64,000 bases of DNA from Mesodorylaimus sp. YZB2_4 (GCA_030248295.1 JASANH010000455.1:224147-288146); one strand, 5' to 3'. Positions 37,141 to 51,200 are shown, counted from the stretch's first letter. The notes: generated by a model from the sequence alone, not told the origin. Translations and numbers: made by a program.

Positions 37141-38704
37141 TCACAAGAAACTGCCTCCACGAATCAATGTCAAGAACTCTTCTCTTGTCTTCTGATCTTC
37201 TCGAAACACTCCCAACATGCAGCTGGTTGTTGTCTTTGCTTGCAGCTTTTGAACTCCGCGCATCACCATGCACATGTGCCTGAAAGTACGGTGTGAGCAT
37301 TAGTGATCACCCAGCAAGCTGGCACATTCACAGTCAACTTACGTGGCTTCGACCACAACGCCAACACCAGATGGTTGAACCGCTTGGGTCAATGCCACTG
37401 CGATCTGCTTTGTCAATCTTTCTTGAACTGAAAAGAATGTTGCTACGCTCTCCGCATAGTACGCGCCCGCCCCCTTCGGGGCCAAGACCAGGGAATGTGC
37501 AAGGAATGATGCCGCTGGGAGATGGCACGGAAAAGCCATCTCCGACTTCTTAACGACCAGTGAAACATCAAGCTAAGGGATTGTACTCATTATGCTTGGG
37601 TACCATGATAGCACACTAGCGCAGCTCGGATATTCACCTATGGTTGCTTGCATGGGGAACCATTGAAACCAGCGGGGGCCTAACCCATCTGTCACGACCT
37701 ACGACTAGGAGACTGCCTGGGGCCTTAATGAGACCATCTGCTCTCCACGGCATCTTCTCATATATAGGGCTATCCAGCCTATCACCCAAGCTTCGTCCCC
37801 TTCGCAATCTCTGATACTCACCTTGCAGCCGTCTGCTATACATCTCCACGATGCGCGCCACTTTGCTCAGGCCCAGGACCCTCTTATTTGGTAAATAGCC
37901 AATAGAGACCTTGCCGAAAAAGGGCACTAAATGGTGCTCGCACATGGAGAACATCTCGATATCTCGCACAATCACCATTTCGTCGTGGTCCTCGTCGAAT
38001 ATTGCATCGTTAAGAACAGCTAAAATAGAAAAAAATCTGCCATAATTGTAACTACACACACAAAGGCAAAACTGATAAACTGACAAGGCGAAAAGCAGAA
38101 TTCAACACCCCTTATCGTAAATGTAAATTAAATTCACTAACTTATCGTAAATTCACGCCCTTATCGTAAATGTATCTTGAGTGCTGCAGCCAGATCAGCG
38201 CATCCATAGATTACCCATCCAACTTACAGTCAATATTCTCTTCATATCCTTTCGTAAAGAACAGCAAAGCCGTAGCCGCTCTTTCGGGTGTCTTGAGAAG
38301 ACCTTGTCGATTGGTGTCCTCCCCAACGTGGCCCAAGAGTTTGCGATAACAGTCGGCCATGTCGACCATAGCTTGATCGGTTTTCCGTTTCGGACACATA
38401 TGATGGCCGGAACCTTGGTTGAAATCCACATCGGACAAGCTTTCGGGTATTCCACTGCTTGCAACACTTTTCACATGAAGCATGCGACCAGGTGGAGTGC
38501 ACCACTTCGTCGAAAGGTGCGAATCGCATTGCTCGGCTGGGGTGCCTGTAATGGTGTAACAGACCTTACGTTGATGTGGCCGTGACAGTCAAGGTTCAGT
38601 CGACAAAGATTTCGTGACTTACACACAGTCGATTTCGTCGTCTCTTCTTCCGGGCTATCCGACTCGATATGAAATGCTGCTAATGGACCAGTGACCTCAG
38701 CCAT
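37141..38704 (-). CDS. GCH1: GTP cyclohydrolase I
   Basis: Five exons join in phase to 273 aa: 38623-38704, 38228-38545, 37822-38019, 37343-37427, 37141-37279. The enzyme converts GTP to 7,8-dihydroneopterin triphosphate, the first step of tetrahydrobiopterin synthesis, in the cytosol. The catalytic domain is nearly co-linear with animal GCH1: [55 protein letters not shown] (zinc Cys and His), [48 protein letters not shown] (second zinc Cys), and the C-terminal [10 protein letters not shown]. The first ~100 residues are a variable, Cys-containing extension with no clear similarity, as is usual for animal forms. Start was chosen as the only ATG opening exon 1 in phase ([16 protein letters not shown]). 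Tetrahydrobiopterin serves aromatic amino-acid hydroxylases for dopamine, serotonin and cuticle tyrosine metabolism. Confidence 0.95.
38111..38171. repeat. three copies of cttatcgtaaat
   Basis: The 12-mer cttatcgtaaat occurs at 38111, 38141 and 38160 within intron 2 of the GTP cyclohydrolase gene. Spacing is irregular, so it is a small local repeat rather than a clean tandem array. Confidence 0.85.
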
Positions 38705-39959
38705 GATTTGTTCCAAATTTACAAGTTTGGTCGATAAAATGGTACAAGTAAACCTGAATTTCAACTGTCTTTTCTCAGGTCGTCCAGGAAATCTTACCTC
38801 TGGCTGGTACGAAAATGTGCCGCGTGCTAATCGAAAGAAATGAAATGAGAACGATTGAACCTGGTTTACATAGGCTGATCTTTAATGGCCGCACTTTCTC
38901 GCCCACACCATGGTCACAAATGACGACATAAACATTGGAAACCGGAAACGCGGGGATATTTTTCTTCTCAACCAACCATGAGCCACGTCCGGCCTACGCA
39001 TTGAGATAAGGCGCAACCTTCGTTTAGGACTCACCTGCCCACTCTCTTTTCTAAAAAAGGGTCGGGGACGAACGCGTAATCGCATGGCACGTCTAGCCTT
39101 ACTTGCGAAACTTGGAATACGCAATGAGGCCAATTATTATCAAGCTCCTTTTGGAAATTCATCCCCAGAGTTTCCGTATAGAGAAATAATGGGGTGCATA
39201 TGGACCGGGGCACCCAACTCATCGATTTTGGAGATTGGATACGAAAAGTACGGAATAAGCGGGCGGTCAACAACAAAGGCTTAACTTCCTTTCAAAAGAC
39301 ACTTTTAGGACCTTTTGTGCCGTCCGGTTTTTGATTAGTTGAGTTCATAAAATTCTGGGTAACGTTCGCTTGGCCACGGTCCAGTTGACGAGGGTGTGAT
39401 TTGAGAAATGAAGGGAGGCAATCTTGAAAAGGCAAAATGCCATATTTAAGTCTGTCGTCCGTCTCTGCTGACTTGCAGGGACACCAGTGTCGCGAGATAT
39501 AAATATGGAGAGAGGCGACAATGCTTCGAGTCTGGTGCTTTACAGTAATCAAGAGAAACAGAAGGAACAGACCGTTCAGGTCAACAGAGAAAACGCACCC
39601 CTCGCATGAACGATACCAAATCACATATCATTTAGAGGTGTAAAGTGTTCCATTCTCGGGCATTGTGCAGTGGGCGAGGCGCTGCTTCCTCGTCTCAATC
39701 GCGCATTTCGCGACAACCAGACAGGCGGAAATACTTGGCTAGCTGGAAGATAAGGACGGCAGACGCCATAGTCTGACTTTTTCGGGCCCATACTGTATGT
39801 TCTGCTTGATAGAGCTGATTGTCACACATATTTTCTATGGCTTCTTGTACTTCTGATCACACGAGAAAGGCGAGTACAGCTGTATAACAAAGCAGGACAA
39901 GCAGGCATATTTTCGAGCACCGTAAAGTTGTGAGCACAAAATAATAGCTAATTGACAGT
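38705..39959. other. intergenic, no gene seen
   Basis: Spacer between the 5' end of the cyclohydrolase gene and the 3' end of the transporter gene, both on the minus strand. No frame has domain or splice support. Confidence 0.5.
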
Positions 39960-41756
39960 TCACTGACCCAGATTGACATAGCAGGGTTTCTTGAATAAAT
40001 TATTGCCAGTGACAACAGTGTAGATGAAGGCGTAGATAGAAGCGATAGCACCAAGTATGCCCACCAAAATGATAATCGCTGTCACTGGATATTCCCACTT
40101 GCGAATCGGCTTGTCAGCTCTGAAAAAAGGCGCATTCAGCCCACGCGTCGTACCCAACACAGGTTAGGTCTTACTCGCTAGCTTTACTCGTCGTGTCCCA
40201 TCGCATTTTTAAATAAAAGGCGCCCGGGAAGACGAAAGTCAAGAAGGCCATGGCGGTGCCTCCGACCAAATCAAGCAGCAGGGTCATGGATGGAATGCTC
40301 TCAGCCAAAAAGACGATGAAGATGACCGTTGCTGTTCTCAGGATTATCCGCTTTATAGTGAATTCTAAAAATGGATCTTTTTAAACCAGGCCAGCAAGTC
40401 CAAAAAGGCGCCTTACTGGAAGGAATGCCAACTAGGGCTTCCAATTCCTGATTGATAGGATTCACGAAGATGATGAACCCGAACATTACGTGCAAGGTGA
40501 TCAGAACTGTTACTGTGTCTTGGCACCAGCCGGCAGGAAGAAGGCCCAGGATGTCTAAAAGAAAAACATGCTGTTCCAGGGCGCACATGGTGTGCTAGGT
40601 TAAGAGAATACTTTCAACGTTCTCGTCACCCAAGTGTTGTCCATAGACGACGTAGCCGAGGATACTGACGGGGACGTAATAGAAGAATATGACTGCAATG
40701 AGTGTATTGATCAGATTTGATCAGCTGTTTGATATGTCTTTTGCTTACCTCCGTACGATCGTACGATGGCCTTTGGGAAGTGTTCCGGCTGCTTCATATC
40801 ATGTTGAATGGTAGGGAAGGCGGACTGACCACTGTAGGCGAACATGACAGTCCCGTATCCCAAAATGAAGTTGACAATGCTTGTTGGTGGATACGTGATG
40901 GTACCCCTGTTCGGCTTGTTGTAGTCCATGGACATGCCGATGATCATGATGATGACGGCTACGGTAGTCGAACCAGCAGCACCGAATGACACCCACCAGA
41001 AGTCGGCCGGTGAACCCAAATAGGTGGCAGGCAGGAGGATGGCAGCAACGATTAGGATGAAAAAACAGAAACTGATGTTTGAGTGGGCCCAATGTTGCAG
41101 TAGCTGAGTGACATTATTGCCAATGATGATAAGAAAGACTGTGGCAGTCCCGAAAAGGGTCAAGTTCATGCACAGGGATACGAGCCTCCTAGAAGCAAGC
41201 CAAGGTGACTGTGCGCTTTGACCTTCATAATCCCTTGGGCTTACCTGCACCACACTCCACCCGCCCGATATCCTATTTCTGGATACGGCTTCTGGGTATG
41301 TTTCATGTATACCTCGGGCCATCTTTCTTGCAAAATGGTCCAGCAATGACCCAGCTGCACGCCCGTGAATCCAGACATAATACTAACGATTACGATGACT
41401 GCGATGCCAGCCCATCCCTGGCGATAGAGGGCATTCGGCATGGATATGATGCCACCACCCACCATTTCACCAATGATGAACAGGGCCGTTACGAAGACAC
41501 CATAACCGTGCGCATTGTGCCCGTGAACCTTGTTCGACTCCCGATCCTCATCGTATTTCCATTGTACGTTAGATGGTTTACCCGAATCGTCCAGCTTGGT
41601 CACGCTCATGACCACGGCAGAACTGCTATGCGAGATGGACTTATCCAACGATCGGTTGTGCTCCTTGGCGAATAGTTCACTGTAGTTAGGAGGCAACGAT
41701 GCCTTGGATTCTTGATAGCCACCATCGTCATACAAGTCCTTGGATTCTTCCACCAT
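39960..41756 (-). CDS. amino-acid transporter, AAAP/Aa_trans family (SLC32/36/38-like)
   Basis: Six exons join in phase to about 506 aa: 41245-41756, 40749-41188, 40612-40692, 40417-40554, 40175-40364, 39960-40119. A ~90-aa hydrophilic N-terminus is followed by the family's first helix signature (GYGVFVTALFIIGEMVGGGI, SMPNAL) and about ten more hydrophobic segments, including FVGWW-type ADFWWVSFGAAGS, FGYGTVMFAYSGQSAFPTIQ-like YGTVMFAYSGQSAFP and the final AIIILVGILGAIASIYAFIY. These proteins move amino acids by proton or sodium coupling at plasma or lysosomal/vesicle membranes. The substrate cannot be read from the sequence. Start ATG at 41756 (MVEESKDLYDDGG) is preferred; an in-frame ATG at 41879 would add 41 residues with no family match. 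The C-terminus ends shortly after the last helix. Confidence 0.9.
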
Positions 41757-44700
41757 TTTCGAGCAGTTACTGCCGCAACACCTCTTATGACAAAGCAGAG
41801 TCAAAGCACTTTTACGTATAGCACGCTTGAAAAAAGCTGCGCCACAGTCAAATGACGGCGCTATATGGAAGTGTGGCAAAGCGAACCCTAACCTACATTA
41901 TATCTCATCTTCCTAGTCTTCATTAAATCATGGCACCGTAACTTAACTTGTTTGCCTTGCCTCTTAGGTAGTTATCGGAGTTTTGTGATAAGACCATTTA
42001 CCACGTTCTTATGCCCTGATAAGAATCCAGTTGGCACGCAGTGGGCTGTCATAGAAGGATTTTTATTACTGTTACACGTCCAAGTCATTATGTAGGGCCT
42101 TCTATCTTATATGCACGCAAGTAGCTGGTCTTTGCGAAAGATAAGCCGAAGACTGAACCGAAACCTGGGCCTTCTCTACCCTTGATAACTGACAGATCAT
42201 AGCGAAAGCGCGTGATGATAGGCGGTAAATTTTTGAGAAGTAATGTCATATCTGCAAACAGTAGTACGTGGGCTGGACTTTGGAAAGGTGCTTAGCTGGT
42301 CGGGCTCGCGTCTTGATATTTTTTGTTAATACCATCATTTATTTTAGTGATTATCCTTGCTTAAACCATCCACACAGTTAGTCTAGCTCAGTGCTCAAAT
42401 TTCGTCATAAGAAGAGCCAGCTTTTTAGTCGGCACGAAGCTTCTTTTTCATGCTCTCGCGAACATTCGCAGTCGACAATGAATTCCAGACGCTGCACCAG
42501 ACTTCACCATGATGTGATTGGATGTCTGCAACTGATCTGTAACTAAACTAGCATTAAGGTTTTTACGTTTTACACTCGAAGTCAACTTTTTGTTCGACAG
42601 AGGATTCTGCCACCTCCATTTTTAATGTACGAACTTTATTCTTCCAGCTTTCTAATCCCTTGAGTCCAGCCTGGCGAGCTCATTTGAGTATTTTGAGTGG
42701 TTTTACATGTTCCGTGCTTCACCGCTTCACCATTTAGGGACCTGGTTGTTCAAAGCACTCCGCGGCACTTGGGTACAACTGCTGTGTCTCGCTCTACCAA
42801 TCTACAATATACTCTGTACCAGCCCCACTACCGCCCGTTTAGTATCACGTCGTTATAGCTCTTCAAATATTCGAGACACGTGCCGTTAATGCGGTAATAA
42901 ATCAAGCAAATCATTCCGATTCGGACTGACACGAAATTGGGCAAAAACATAATCCATCACGTTTGTTCATGTCGACGACAATCGCTCATTTTCTGTTGCC
43001 TTTTGCCAACAAGGCAATGAACCATCTCGTTTTCGGGCCAAGAATAATTCATAACTTTAGTAATGAGTTCTAAATGGCCATGTATGTTGGGGGATGGAGT
43101 GAACATACTGCGGCACTCGCAGATAGGCAACGCATCATACATCCGACGATACATAGTACTGTACAAGGGATAGAAAACAGCACGTGTTCGCTGCCATGAT
43201 GGTAGGCGAACAGTATCGTGAATATGCAGGTATACACATGACACAGGGTGTTATGGGCCAGTGGGAAGTTCTATGTTGGAAACTTCTACAGGAAAGTTTG
43301 TATGATTCGTAACAAAGGCAGAGGACATACAAAAAACTCAAAGTTTTCCCAGCAGGCCATTACTACTCCATTTGGAACCCTGCCGTTCATGGAATGACTT
43401 ATTGAGTTGCACGAGCTTTGTGCTTCCTGCTTTCTAATCCCTCGGTTCCAGCCGTCCAAGTCACCTCATTTTTCATTTGTTTCAATCCGATTACATCGAT
43501 CAACGTTCTAAGGCCGCCGCGCAGCCTCTACCCCGTCCGACGTCATGTCTGGTATCCAGCCACGAAGAATTCCATTCCGCTGAAACTCACGCCTACTCTC
43601 TTAATAATTCATCCGTCCATACAGGGAACTTCCACGCACAAAAAATGTCATGGGATGTTTAGGTGCCTCGAGATCGGCATTATAGTGGTGGAATGACAGC
43701 AACGCGCGCCCTCGTTTGTCACAGACCACAGGTTCTTCTAATTTCAATCATTTCACAGACTTGCGAAATTCGGTCAACAAAGTGGGCGGCAAAGTCAGTT
43801 GTTAGCACGGCTGTCACACGCGAGCACGTGACGGCTAGTGGTACACGTGGTGAGTCATTCTTTGAGTAAACTTATACTCGAGTGTTGCCAATAAAAACCC
43901 GTGTGGGTGGTTTGGCCTCGGTCCAAGATTCGATTCGTGTCTCCAGTGTATATTGGACGGCCTTGAAGGAAAGAATGGTTGGCATGGCACGACTGGTCAT
44001 TTTCTGATTGACGCGGCTCCTTTTCGGCCCATTCAAGCGTGTATGCAAGCAGATCGTGGGAGACATGTAAACGATGGACTCGAAACTAGGCTATGTCAAC
44101 ATTGTCGCCTATGGTCAAAGGGAGGCCAGTCTGGTCCGCATGGACAACCTTCTGGCAACGTTCCCTTTGGCAATGGGCCAGCTGGCCGCGCCCACTCTAC
44201 TCGAGGACGGCAGAGGAGAATGACCGACGTGTTTGCTTGTTGGCACGCGATCACCACGGGTTTCCTCCAATAACTTCGGTGTTCGGCACCTTTGCGTGAC
44301 GCCTTTACTGTTCGCGCTCTATTCAAAAAATGGCAGGATTCTGCACAGGATGCAGGTACCTGTTGGAGCAATCACGAAAACTGGATCTATTCTGGTCAAA
44401 GTATTAGATTACTGTATTTGAACAGACAAGTAATCCTTGCCGCACCCCGTCTGCTTAGGCCTACAACTACGCAATCCCCTTCAAGCCGACATACCTAACA
44501 AGATGTGACAAGAAGTGTCCGTGTGATGCGGGCGTAAAAATAGAATCTCAAACTGGCGCTTCCGTCTGAACTCACAAAAGCACGCCTATCCCGTTTAGGC
44601 TGCCTGTTGCTCTCAACGAGACCCGCGAAAAAGCTTCTTTCCTCTCGTGCAAGCTCCTTTCAATTTTCTCTTGGGCCTGTTAAGAATTTCAACAAAACTG

Positions 44701-45943
44701 TCACCTTTTGCTCAAAGCCTTCTAGGCCCGCCAGAGGTCTATTCATCATCGCTTATGACGGGTTGGCGAAACCTTTCAGGGGCAAAGGATCTGCAAGCTG
44801 GTCGTGATAACGAGTATGTTTGGCCCCCTATTCACCCCGCTGCTACATTCCTGGCGGCACTCCCTTACACGGCATGGCGTGGGTGGTCTTAGCCTCGCCA
44901 TTCCCTCATCGACGAGTCATCTGCATTTCTTGTGTCCTTCAAATAAACAATTTTGGCTGCCTCTTTGAGCAGGTGATCAGCTCGTAAGCACGCGTTCTCC
45001 ATTCGAGAGCCATGCCATCCGCCTTTCGTGCCCAATTGCCTCGGACCCCAGTGCATACAATATCCTCGCCAGACTGGTTTACCATCCGACCATTCGAACG
45101 AGGCTACTGTAAATTTTATACATTTTCCACACGTCACAAGTGCAAATAGCCTACGCTCGTTTGGCCCTTATCCAAAACAGTTCTACATTGAGCAGATCGC
45201 GGGGCAACTCTCAGACAGCCTTCGCCCGCGTCAGCGTCTGCCCAATATTCCCGCATTGGACATGAGCCAATTCCATTAACCAGCCCTCCTAAAAAGAAGC
45301 CTAGCCAATTTCTCAGACGCTGCCAAATATAAGTTCCATGACTTTTTATCATTTGAAGACCAATCAAAGAAAGCATTCAAGCCAACAAAAAAGCGCTTTA
45401 GGTCAAACATTGTCGGAAAAACTCATCTATTAAGCTTATTAGAGTTAGAAAAAAGGACGATCCATTTTGTTCGAGAATAATAAAGAAAACCTAATATTCG
45501 AGTAAGCCTATTAATCTCGATTTTTAAGCACATCAAATAATGAATACACAAAAAGTATTCGCCACTTTAGACACCCAACATAAGCACATTATGTACAAGC
45601 GCATGAAAGGAACAAAAGTGACAACCGCTTGCCGAAGGCCCGTCGTATCGAAATGTTAACGCGAAATCCGCGTACTTGAGAATTTTCACAAAAAATGACA
45701 TATTACGATGTTCATAGTCGGAGAGGTTCTAAAGGTCAATGTCGCTCAAAAAAGCTATCAAAAATAAGCACTTCAAAAAAATTACATTACAACCTGCCCG
45801 AATCCTAGATTATTTGATAACACATACCAAGCGCCGTACACAAAACGGCATCCATAAATTAAGGTGAGCAAATCGAGAAGGCGTCGAAATTTATTATCTG
45901 GCAGTCAACGACTACGCGCAATACCAGTTTGTTCAAATGACAT
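41757..45943. other. 4.2-kb intergenic region
   Basis: No supportable gene. Two frames look slightly protein-like but lack splice support or domains: + 44074-44222 (MDSKLGYVNIVAYGQREAS...) and - 44889-45137 (ASFEWSDGKPVWRGYCMHW...). Similar short stretches (tttctaatccct(t/c)...ccagcc) at about 42650 and 43430 may be pieces of one dispersed repeat. From 45400 to 45900 the sequence is AT-rich. Confidence 0.4.
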
Positions 45944-46711
45944 TTAAATAGCGGGAACGGCTTGCTCGACGGTATTTTCGCTGAGCGAGTTTGTTTCTGA
46001 TCGATGATTGCCGTTTTGATTATTTCCTATTCCTAAACGTTTCAATAACTTCCTGAGCGGATTTGTGCCCGAGGAATCTTTATTATTATTGTGATCTCCC
46101 GATGAACCTTTCCGCGATCGATGATGATGATCGTCGCAAAAGTTCAACGAATCTTCGGCGTCGTAGTCCGTCAGACTGCTCTCGTTACCATTCGAATCGG
46201 AACGTTGAGCCAGCGGTGGTGCGGGCGAAGGAGATTTACGATTCTTTCCGCTTTGCTGTCCTTGCTGCAATTGTTTCTTGGCCAGTTCTTGTTTCCGGAG
46301 TTGCTGGATGGCCAGTTCGCGCCGCTGTTGCATATACAATTGCGATGTGGACATGGCGCTACGACCACGTATCAACTCGGTCCTCGCACTGGCCGGTGCC
46401 ATGTCAAAACTGCTCCGAGCACTGATCTGAGATTGATTTGACGTAGTACGATTTCGAGGTTGTAAAAGTACCTGACGAGCACCAATATTACCAGTTCGAG
46501 GTGGCGATCCAGACGCAGATACGGAATCAGGAGGGGATAATCGACCATGGATCAATATATTTTGCTGAGAACTTCGTCCTTTCGGCGGCCTTTGACCAGC
46601 GGCCGATCGAGAGGCGCCACGTTGACCGGCGGCATTTTGGCCACTGACAGGCATGCCAGGATAGAGACGATAACCGTCCTTGATAATAGGCACGGTCAAT
46701 GCGGCGCACAT
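45944..46711 (-). CDS. low-complexity basic/Ser/Gln-rich protein, unknown function
   Basis: A single open frame of 255 aa starting MCAALTVPIIKDGYRLYPG. I do not recognise it. It is rich in Ser, Gln, Arg and Asn, has a probable short coiled coil at about residues 135-165 (QQRRELAIQQLRKQELAKKQ), a Pro/Ser stretch, a His cluster (DDHHHRSRKG) and a Leu/Lys helix (NPLRKLLKRLGIG) near the C-terminus. There is no signal peptide or TM segment, so a cytosolic or nuclear, largely disordered protein is likely. An in-frame TAG lies seven codons upstream of the ATG and is preceded by a tttag, so an upstream exon spliced into this frame is possible. The biased composition explains the overlapping open frames on the other strand. 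Length and protein-like composition argue for real coding, but without homology this is only probable. Confidence 0.55.
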   Translation of the reverse strand: MCAALTVPIIKDGYRLYPGMPVSGQNAAGQRGASRSAAGQRPPKGRSSQQNILIHGRLSPPDSVSASGSPPRTGNIGARQVLLQPRNRTTSNQSQISARSSFDMAPASARTELIRGRSAMSTSQLYMQQRRELAIQQLRKQELAKKQLQQGQQSGKNRKSPSPAPPLAQRSDSNGNESSLTDYDAEDSLNFCDDHHHRSRKGSSGDHNNNKDSSGTNPLRKLLKRLGIGNNQNGNHRSETNSLSENTVEQAVPAI

Positions 46712-48208
46712 TCTTTCGTCTGTGAGCTAAAGCACGTTTCGAATGGGTAATAAACAGAGGGGCGTCGGGACGGAGATTGTCGTAACAAGCACGTGATAAG
46801 GGGACCAAATCACACCACTCGTAAAACTCGATCGATATTTTAATTAGAGAACCGAGAATAAATTAAAGATTCCGAAAACGACCAAGGCTCGCTGACCACC
46901 TAGTCACCTCGCCGAGTGTTTGTCAAATTGGTTTTGGACCAATGTATTGGAAGAAAAATATTTAGCCAGCCGCGGAGACTTTCGCCGCCGTCGAGAAAGT
47001 AAATATTTGAACGTCAGTCAGAGTACAGTAGTAGCCGACCAGAAAACTGTTCGCAAATGTCGTATTTAAAAAAGCACGCTATCAAATAATGAAACGCGAT
47101 AGCCGAGGAGTGTTCAAATAAGGAATAAACGAGTAACGTTTTCTGTCTTGACGGGTCACCACCCACAATTCGAGAATATGAAAACGCAACCGCACGGCGT
47201 AAATGAAATCAGGCGACTGCCACTGAAGAATGAGTGGAAACTGCCAAAACTAATACCAAAACGCTCGCGCTCGCCTTCGCCTCAGTTGTTCCCGAACTGA
47301 CTCCGACGCATCGACTTCTCTTACGGCCACCAAAGACGTCTGTCTACCGAATAAAAGGCCGTTCTGAACGTCGCTGACGCACCACACGTACGCACTTCTT
47401 CGCCAATACTTTCCAGCCCAGCCAGTTGAATGTAAACCGACCGACTCAAAAGCCGCCGTGCTGGCGCCAGTCAGCCCTTCCATCGATCAGCTGGCACTCC
47501 GCCAACCAGCTCTCTCGCGCTCGCAGCGCCCCCAGGTGGCGAGTGCGTAATTTATGGCCATACCTCATATGATGCTCCCAAGTTGATTAGTCACGGCGTG
47601 TCATGTGCACGAAAACGACGTTTATTGCGGGTCATGCGTGTGTGGGTCCAAAGGTCTTTTGAGGTAAACTGACGAGGAGGAACAAGTTTGTGCCACACAT
47701 TCTTCTCAAGCTCCTTCGTATGTCTGACGTCAGGGTGTTTTCTTTAGTCATTCCTTACGGGAAGCTGGATGTAGAAAAAGAAGTGGGAGGAGAAGGCCTG
47801 AAAAAGCGCAGCAATAACACCAACTGATACAGAATAACAGATAATTTCTTCGAAAATGGTCCTACCGATCGTTTAAAATGTGATAGCACATTTTCTGTTA
47901 TTTTATCTTTTCACGTGGCGGATTTCTGCTGGAAAACATGATGTACCCAACGTGGGTCAGAATTCAAAGCAGACAGTTGGTGTTCTCTTTAATGAAATTG
48001 ACTGCTGGGAATTTACGAATGGAATCCAAAGTTAGAATTAATATTGGTACAAATCGATATACCAAGATTGCGTCAAACAATTAATTTTTATCTCTCTGGA
48101 ATGATATAAAGTTCTGGAAAAATCTCGATGCATAAAACACAACGAAGCTAAGCTAATCAGTAAATGCTGTACATATAAACTTGAAAATGTTCTATGAAAT
48201 CATGATTT
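46712..48208. other. intergenic, no gene seen
   Basis: Upstream region of the unknown protein and 3' flank of the inositol transporter gene. No frame or RNA gene with support. GC-rich around 47260-47540, which could be promoter DNA. Confidence 0.45.
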
Positions 48209-51200
48209 TCAAAACTGTTCAACACGCTTATCTGCATTGTTGGCATATCCCTTATTCGAGTAAGTTCCGTCAGGTGAGGCTTTGAATTCTAGTGGCGATT
48301 GTTCTTTTCCTTTGTTTTCCAAATTTGCTTCCGAATCGCTCACACCGCCGTAAGCTCTCGAGTGCATGGCTTCTGCATATATATTTCTAAAAAACAACTC
48401 TTTGATTGAAGTAACCATCAAACAGGAAGAACACTACTTACGTTTTTGGTTCTCGTCCTCTTGTGAACCATGGGCCCATAAGCAAGGTTTGAATTTCTTC
48501 AATCGGCTTGTTCTTTGTTTCTGGCAGGACCATGTAGAACCAAACCAAACCGACTAATGTTATTCCGGCGTACAAGAAGTACGCGCCGTGTCGTGTAATA
48601 CTTTCGGCCAACGTTAGGAAAGTAAGAGAAATTAACAAATTAAACAGCCAGTTGACAGCTGTCGATATCGATGTGCCAGTGCCGCGAGCCCAGTTAGGGA
48701 ATATCTCCCTGAAATCAGAGCTGAGCTAGTCAAAAGGATTCACAGGTGACAAATGTTGACTTACGCATTTATGACCCAGGGCATAGGACCGTAGCCTGTC
48801 AAAGAAAATGAGCATTAAAACCATTTTCCTCACTTATCACACCCAAAATTACCTGCTGAGAAGCAGCACAAGTAAAGGACCATTCCCAAAATGGGTAGCC
48901 AAGACAACGATGTAGGGCAATAGCCATAATACCAAGTGGCACCCGGGTCATCGAAATGACTGCTTGATGAGTTTTTCCAGCATCTTCCATATTCAGCCCG
49001 ATCCGTATTGTCCCCAGGAATGTGTGCTGTGCAAGTGCCAGAACCTTTAGTGTCATTCTTGTCAAAGCACCAACCGCAATCAGCGTTATATGAGCAGGCA
49101 TCACATCTAGAATCGAGGTCACTAATGTCCATCAGTGGACAGACAGGTCAATTGTTTGCTTACCCCAATGAGAAGCACTTGTCTATTTTTCTGGTTCCAT
49201 CAGGCAGCATCGCGTAGTAAGTGCCATTCTTGTTGACCACATCGCCCAAATGGGCAGATTGCGGGGATTCAGCCGAAATCAGGGCGAAAGAAATCCCCAG
49301 AATGATCAGACACAGAAAGACACCTAAAAATATGATTGACTTTCTCTAGCTCATGGAAAAAGCCCGAGGATAAAACACTGAAGTAAGTCCTCCCAGGTGC
49401 GGCCGCGGTGGTGCAGAGTGGTTGGTTTGGAATTGTCTACCTATGTTAGCGGGGCCGGGCTCGTCCTGGTTCAATCTCCGGTGACGGAGGCCGGTTTGCG
49501 AACCACAAAACCTCGCTGACCTTGCACCCCAGGCAGTCGGTGGCACCGTGAGACTCACCTGGCACCATCGAGGTGCTTCGAGCGGATAGAGGGGAGCTTA
49601 ATGAGCGGTCTTAGCTGCGGCACACCTACAGCTTTTCTAGCCCGTGGAAGTCGGTGTCCAGCCCAGGATGCCCTCGTGTGGCGGTACTCCTTATGGAGAG
49701 CTGCTGTGGGTGCTAGTCCCTTCACAGCCTTGCTCACAAGGTTTGACTGCTGGCCGGCTTTAGTTAGGTAAAACGGAATTAAGCCCAAAAATTAAAAAGT
49801 CCTCTTAGTTGGTTAACTCATCAGAATTGTTAGCACAGCCAAAATGTGACTGCTGCAAAATAGTTTCAAAAAGCATAGCTACCCGCCTGATAAAAGCGGT
49901 CTGTAATCAGATGAATAAATTCATAATCGGTTCTTTCGATAAGTCTAAGCTAAGAAACTTAGAATTCCTTATCACCGCCTTATCAGTGCTAGTTTTTACG
50001 TTTCGAGCCAACGCTCTGGCCTATTCTTGAGCCAAAAATGTATGCAAGCGCCATAAATCTTCCTCATCAGGTCTATTATCACTCATTATATGGCGCTAGG
50101 AGAACGTAGTCTTTGCCTATACTATCTCTAGTAAGACCTACCTAGTATACTGCATAAAATCAACAGACGCCGTCCGATCTTCTCCACCAGATAAACGCCG
50201 ATGAAAGTGCAAAAGAAATTTACACCAGACGTTACAGCTGCCAGCCTAAAACGAGAACGAAATAGGATTGCTGGGTGTCGGAGATAAGGACACCTTGCGA
50301 GACGGCATGAACTCACCAAATGGCCAGTTGTGGGTTTGATACTCCACTCATCATTATGATAGAAGCACTGTAGTACCTGAAACGCACCAAACGACATTTG
50401 AGCAAGCACCACGACACAGGGGAATGTAATCTTACATGACAGTATTGATACCACTGAGCTGCTGGAACATTTGGAGGGTGCAACCGATGATTAAAGCTTT
50501 CACAAGGTGAGGTGTCCTGAACATAATCGAGATAGCAGGAGCGTTTCCTAAAGAAACTAGTGTGATTCTAGCCAGTGGCCACTCTATGTGTGACTCATAC
50601 CAAAGCCCATTTCATCCTTTTCTCGCTGAGCTTCCTCTTGACCTATTCTGATTTCTTCCATTTCGAACTTGGCATGCTGTTCAGCCAAGTTGTCACCTCC
50701 GTAAATGCGTTTCATGACCTCGTATGCCTCGGCTTCACGTCCGTGAGTGGCTAACCAACGGGGACTCTCGGGCATGAAGAAAAAGCCAACCAGCTGCACG
50801 ATGGCCGGCACTGCGGCGAGTCCCAACATGAGCCTAAAGAGGACAAGCATTCGATTGAAATTGACTAAACGCCCTCAGCAGTATGCCTACCTCCAGCTGA
50901 CGTTGTCTGCCACGTAGCTCAAGGCACCTGCCAATAGACAAGCGCACCAAAAACCAAACGTAATCATCAGTTGGAACATGGTGGTCATCCTTCCGCGGAC
51001 ATGGGCTGGTGAACATTCAGCGACATAGGCAGGTATGGTAGACGAGGAGACACCTGAATGCAAACTTTTCACGGCGGGTCATCCTGTCGAAGTCAATGTG
51101 CCCATACCTATTGCCAAACCCAAAATGATACGGCCCACCAACAATACGTTCTTATTTGGGGCCCCAGCCAAGACCGCAGCACCAACGATGAACAGGACGC

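Noticed and set aside
44074-45137. Two short protein-like frames
   Set aside because: No domain, no partner exons in phase, and lengths are within chance expectation; kept only as a note in the intergenic entry.
46063-46441. Open frames antisense to the low-complexity gene
   Set aside because: They mirror the biased composition of the minus-strand frame and have no protein character of their own.
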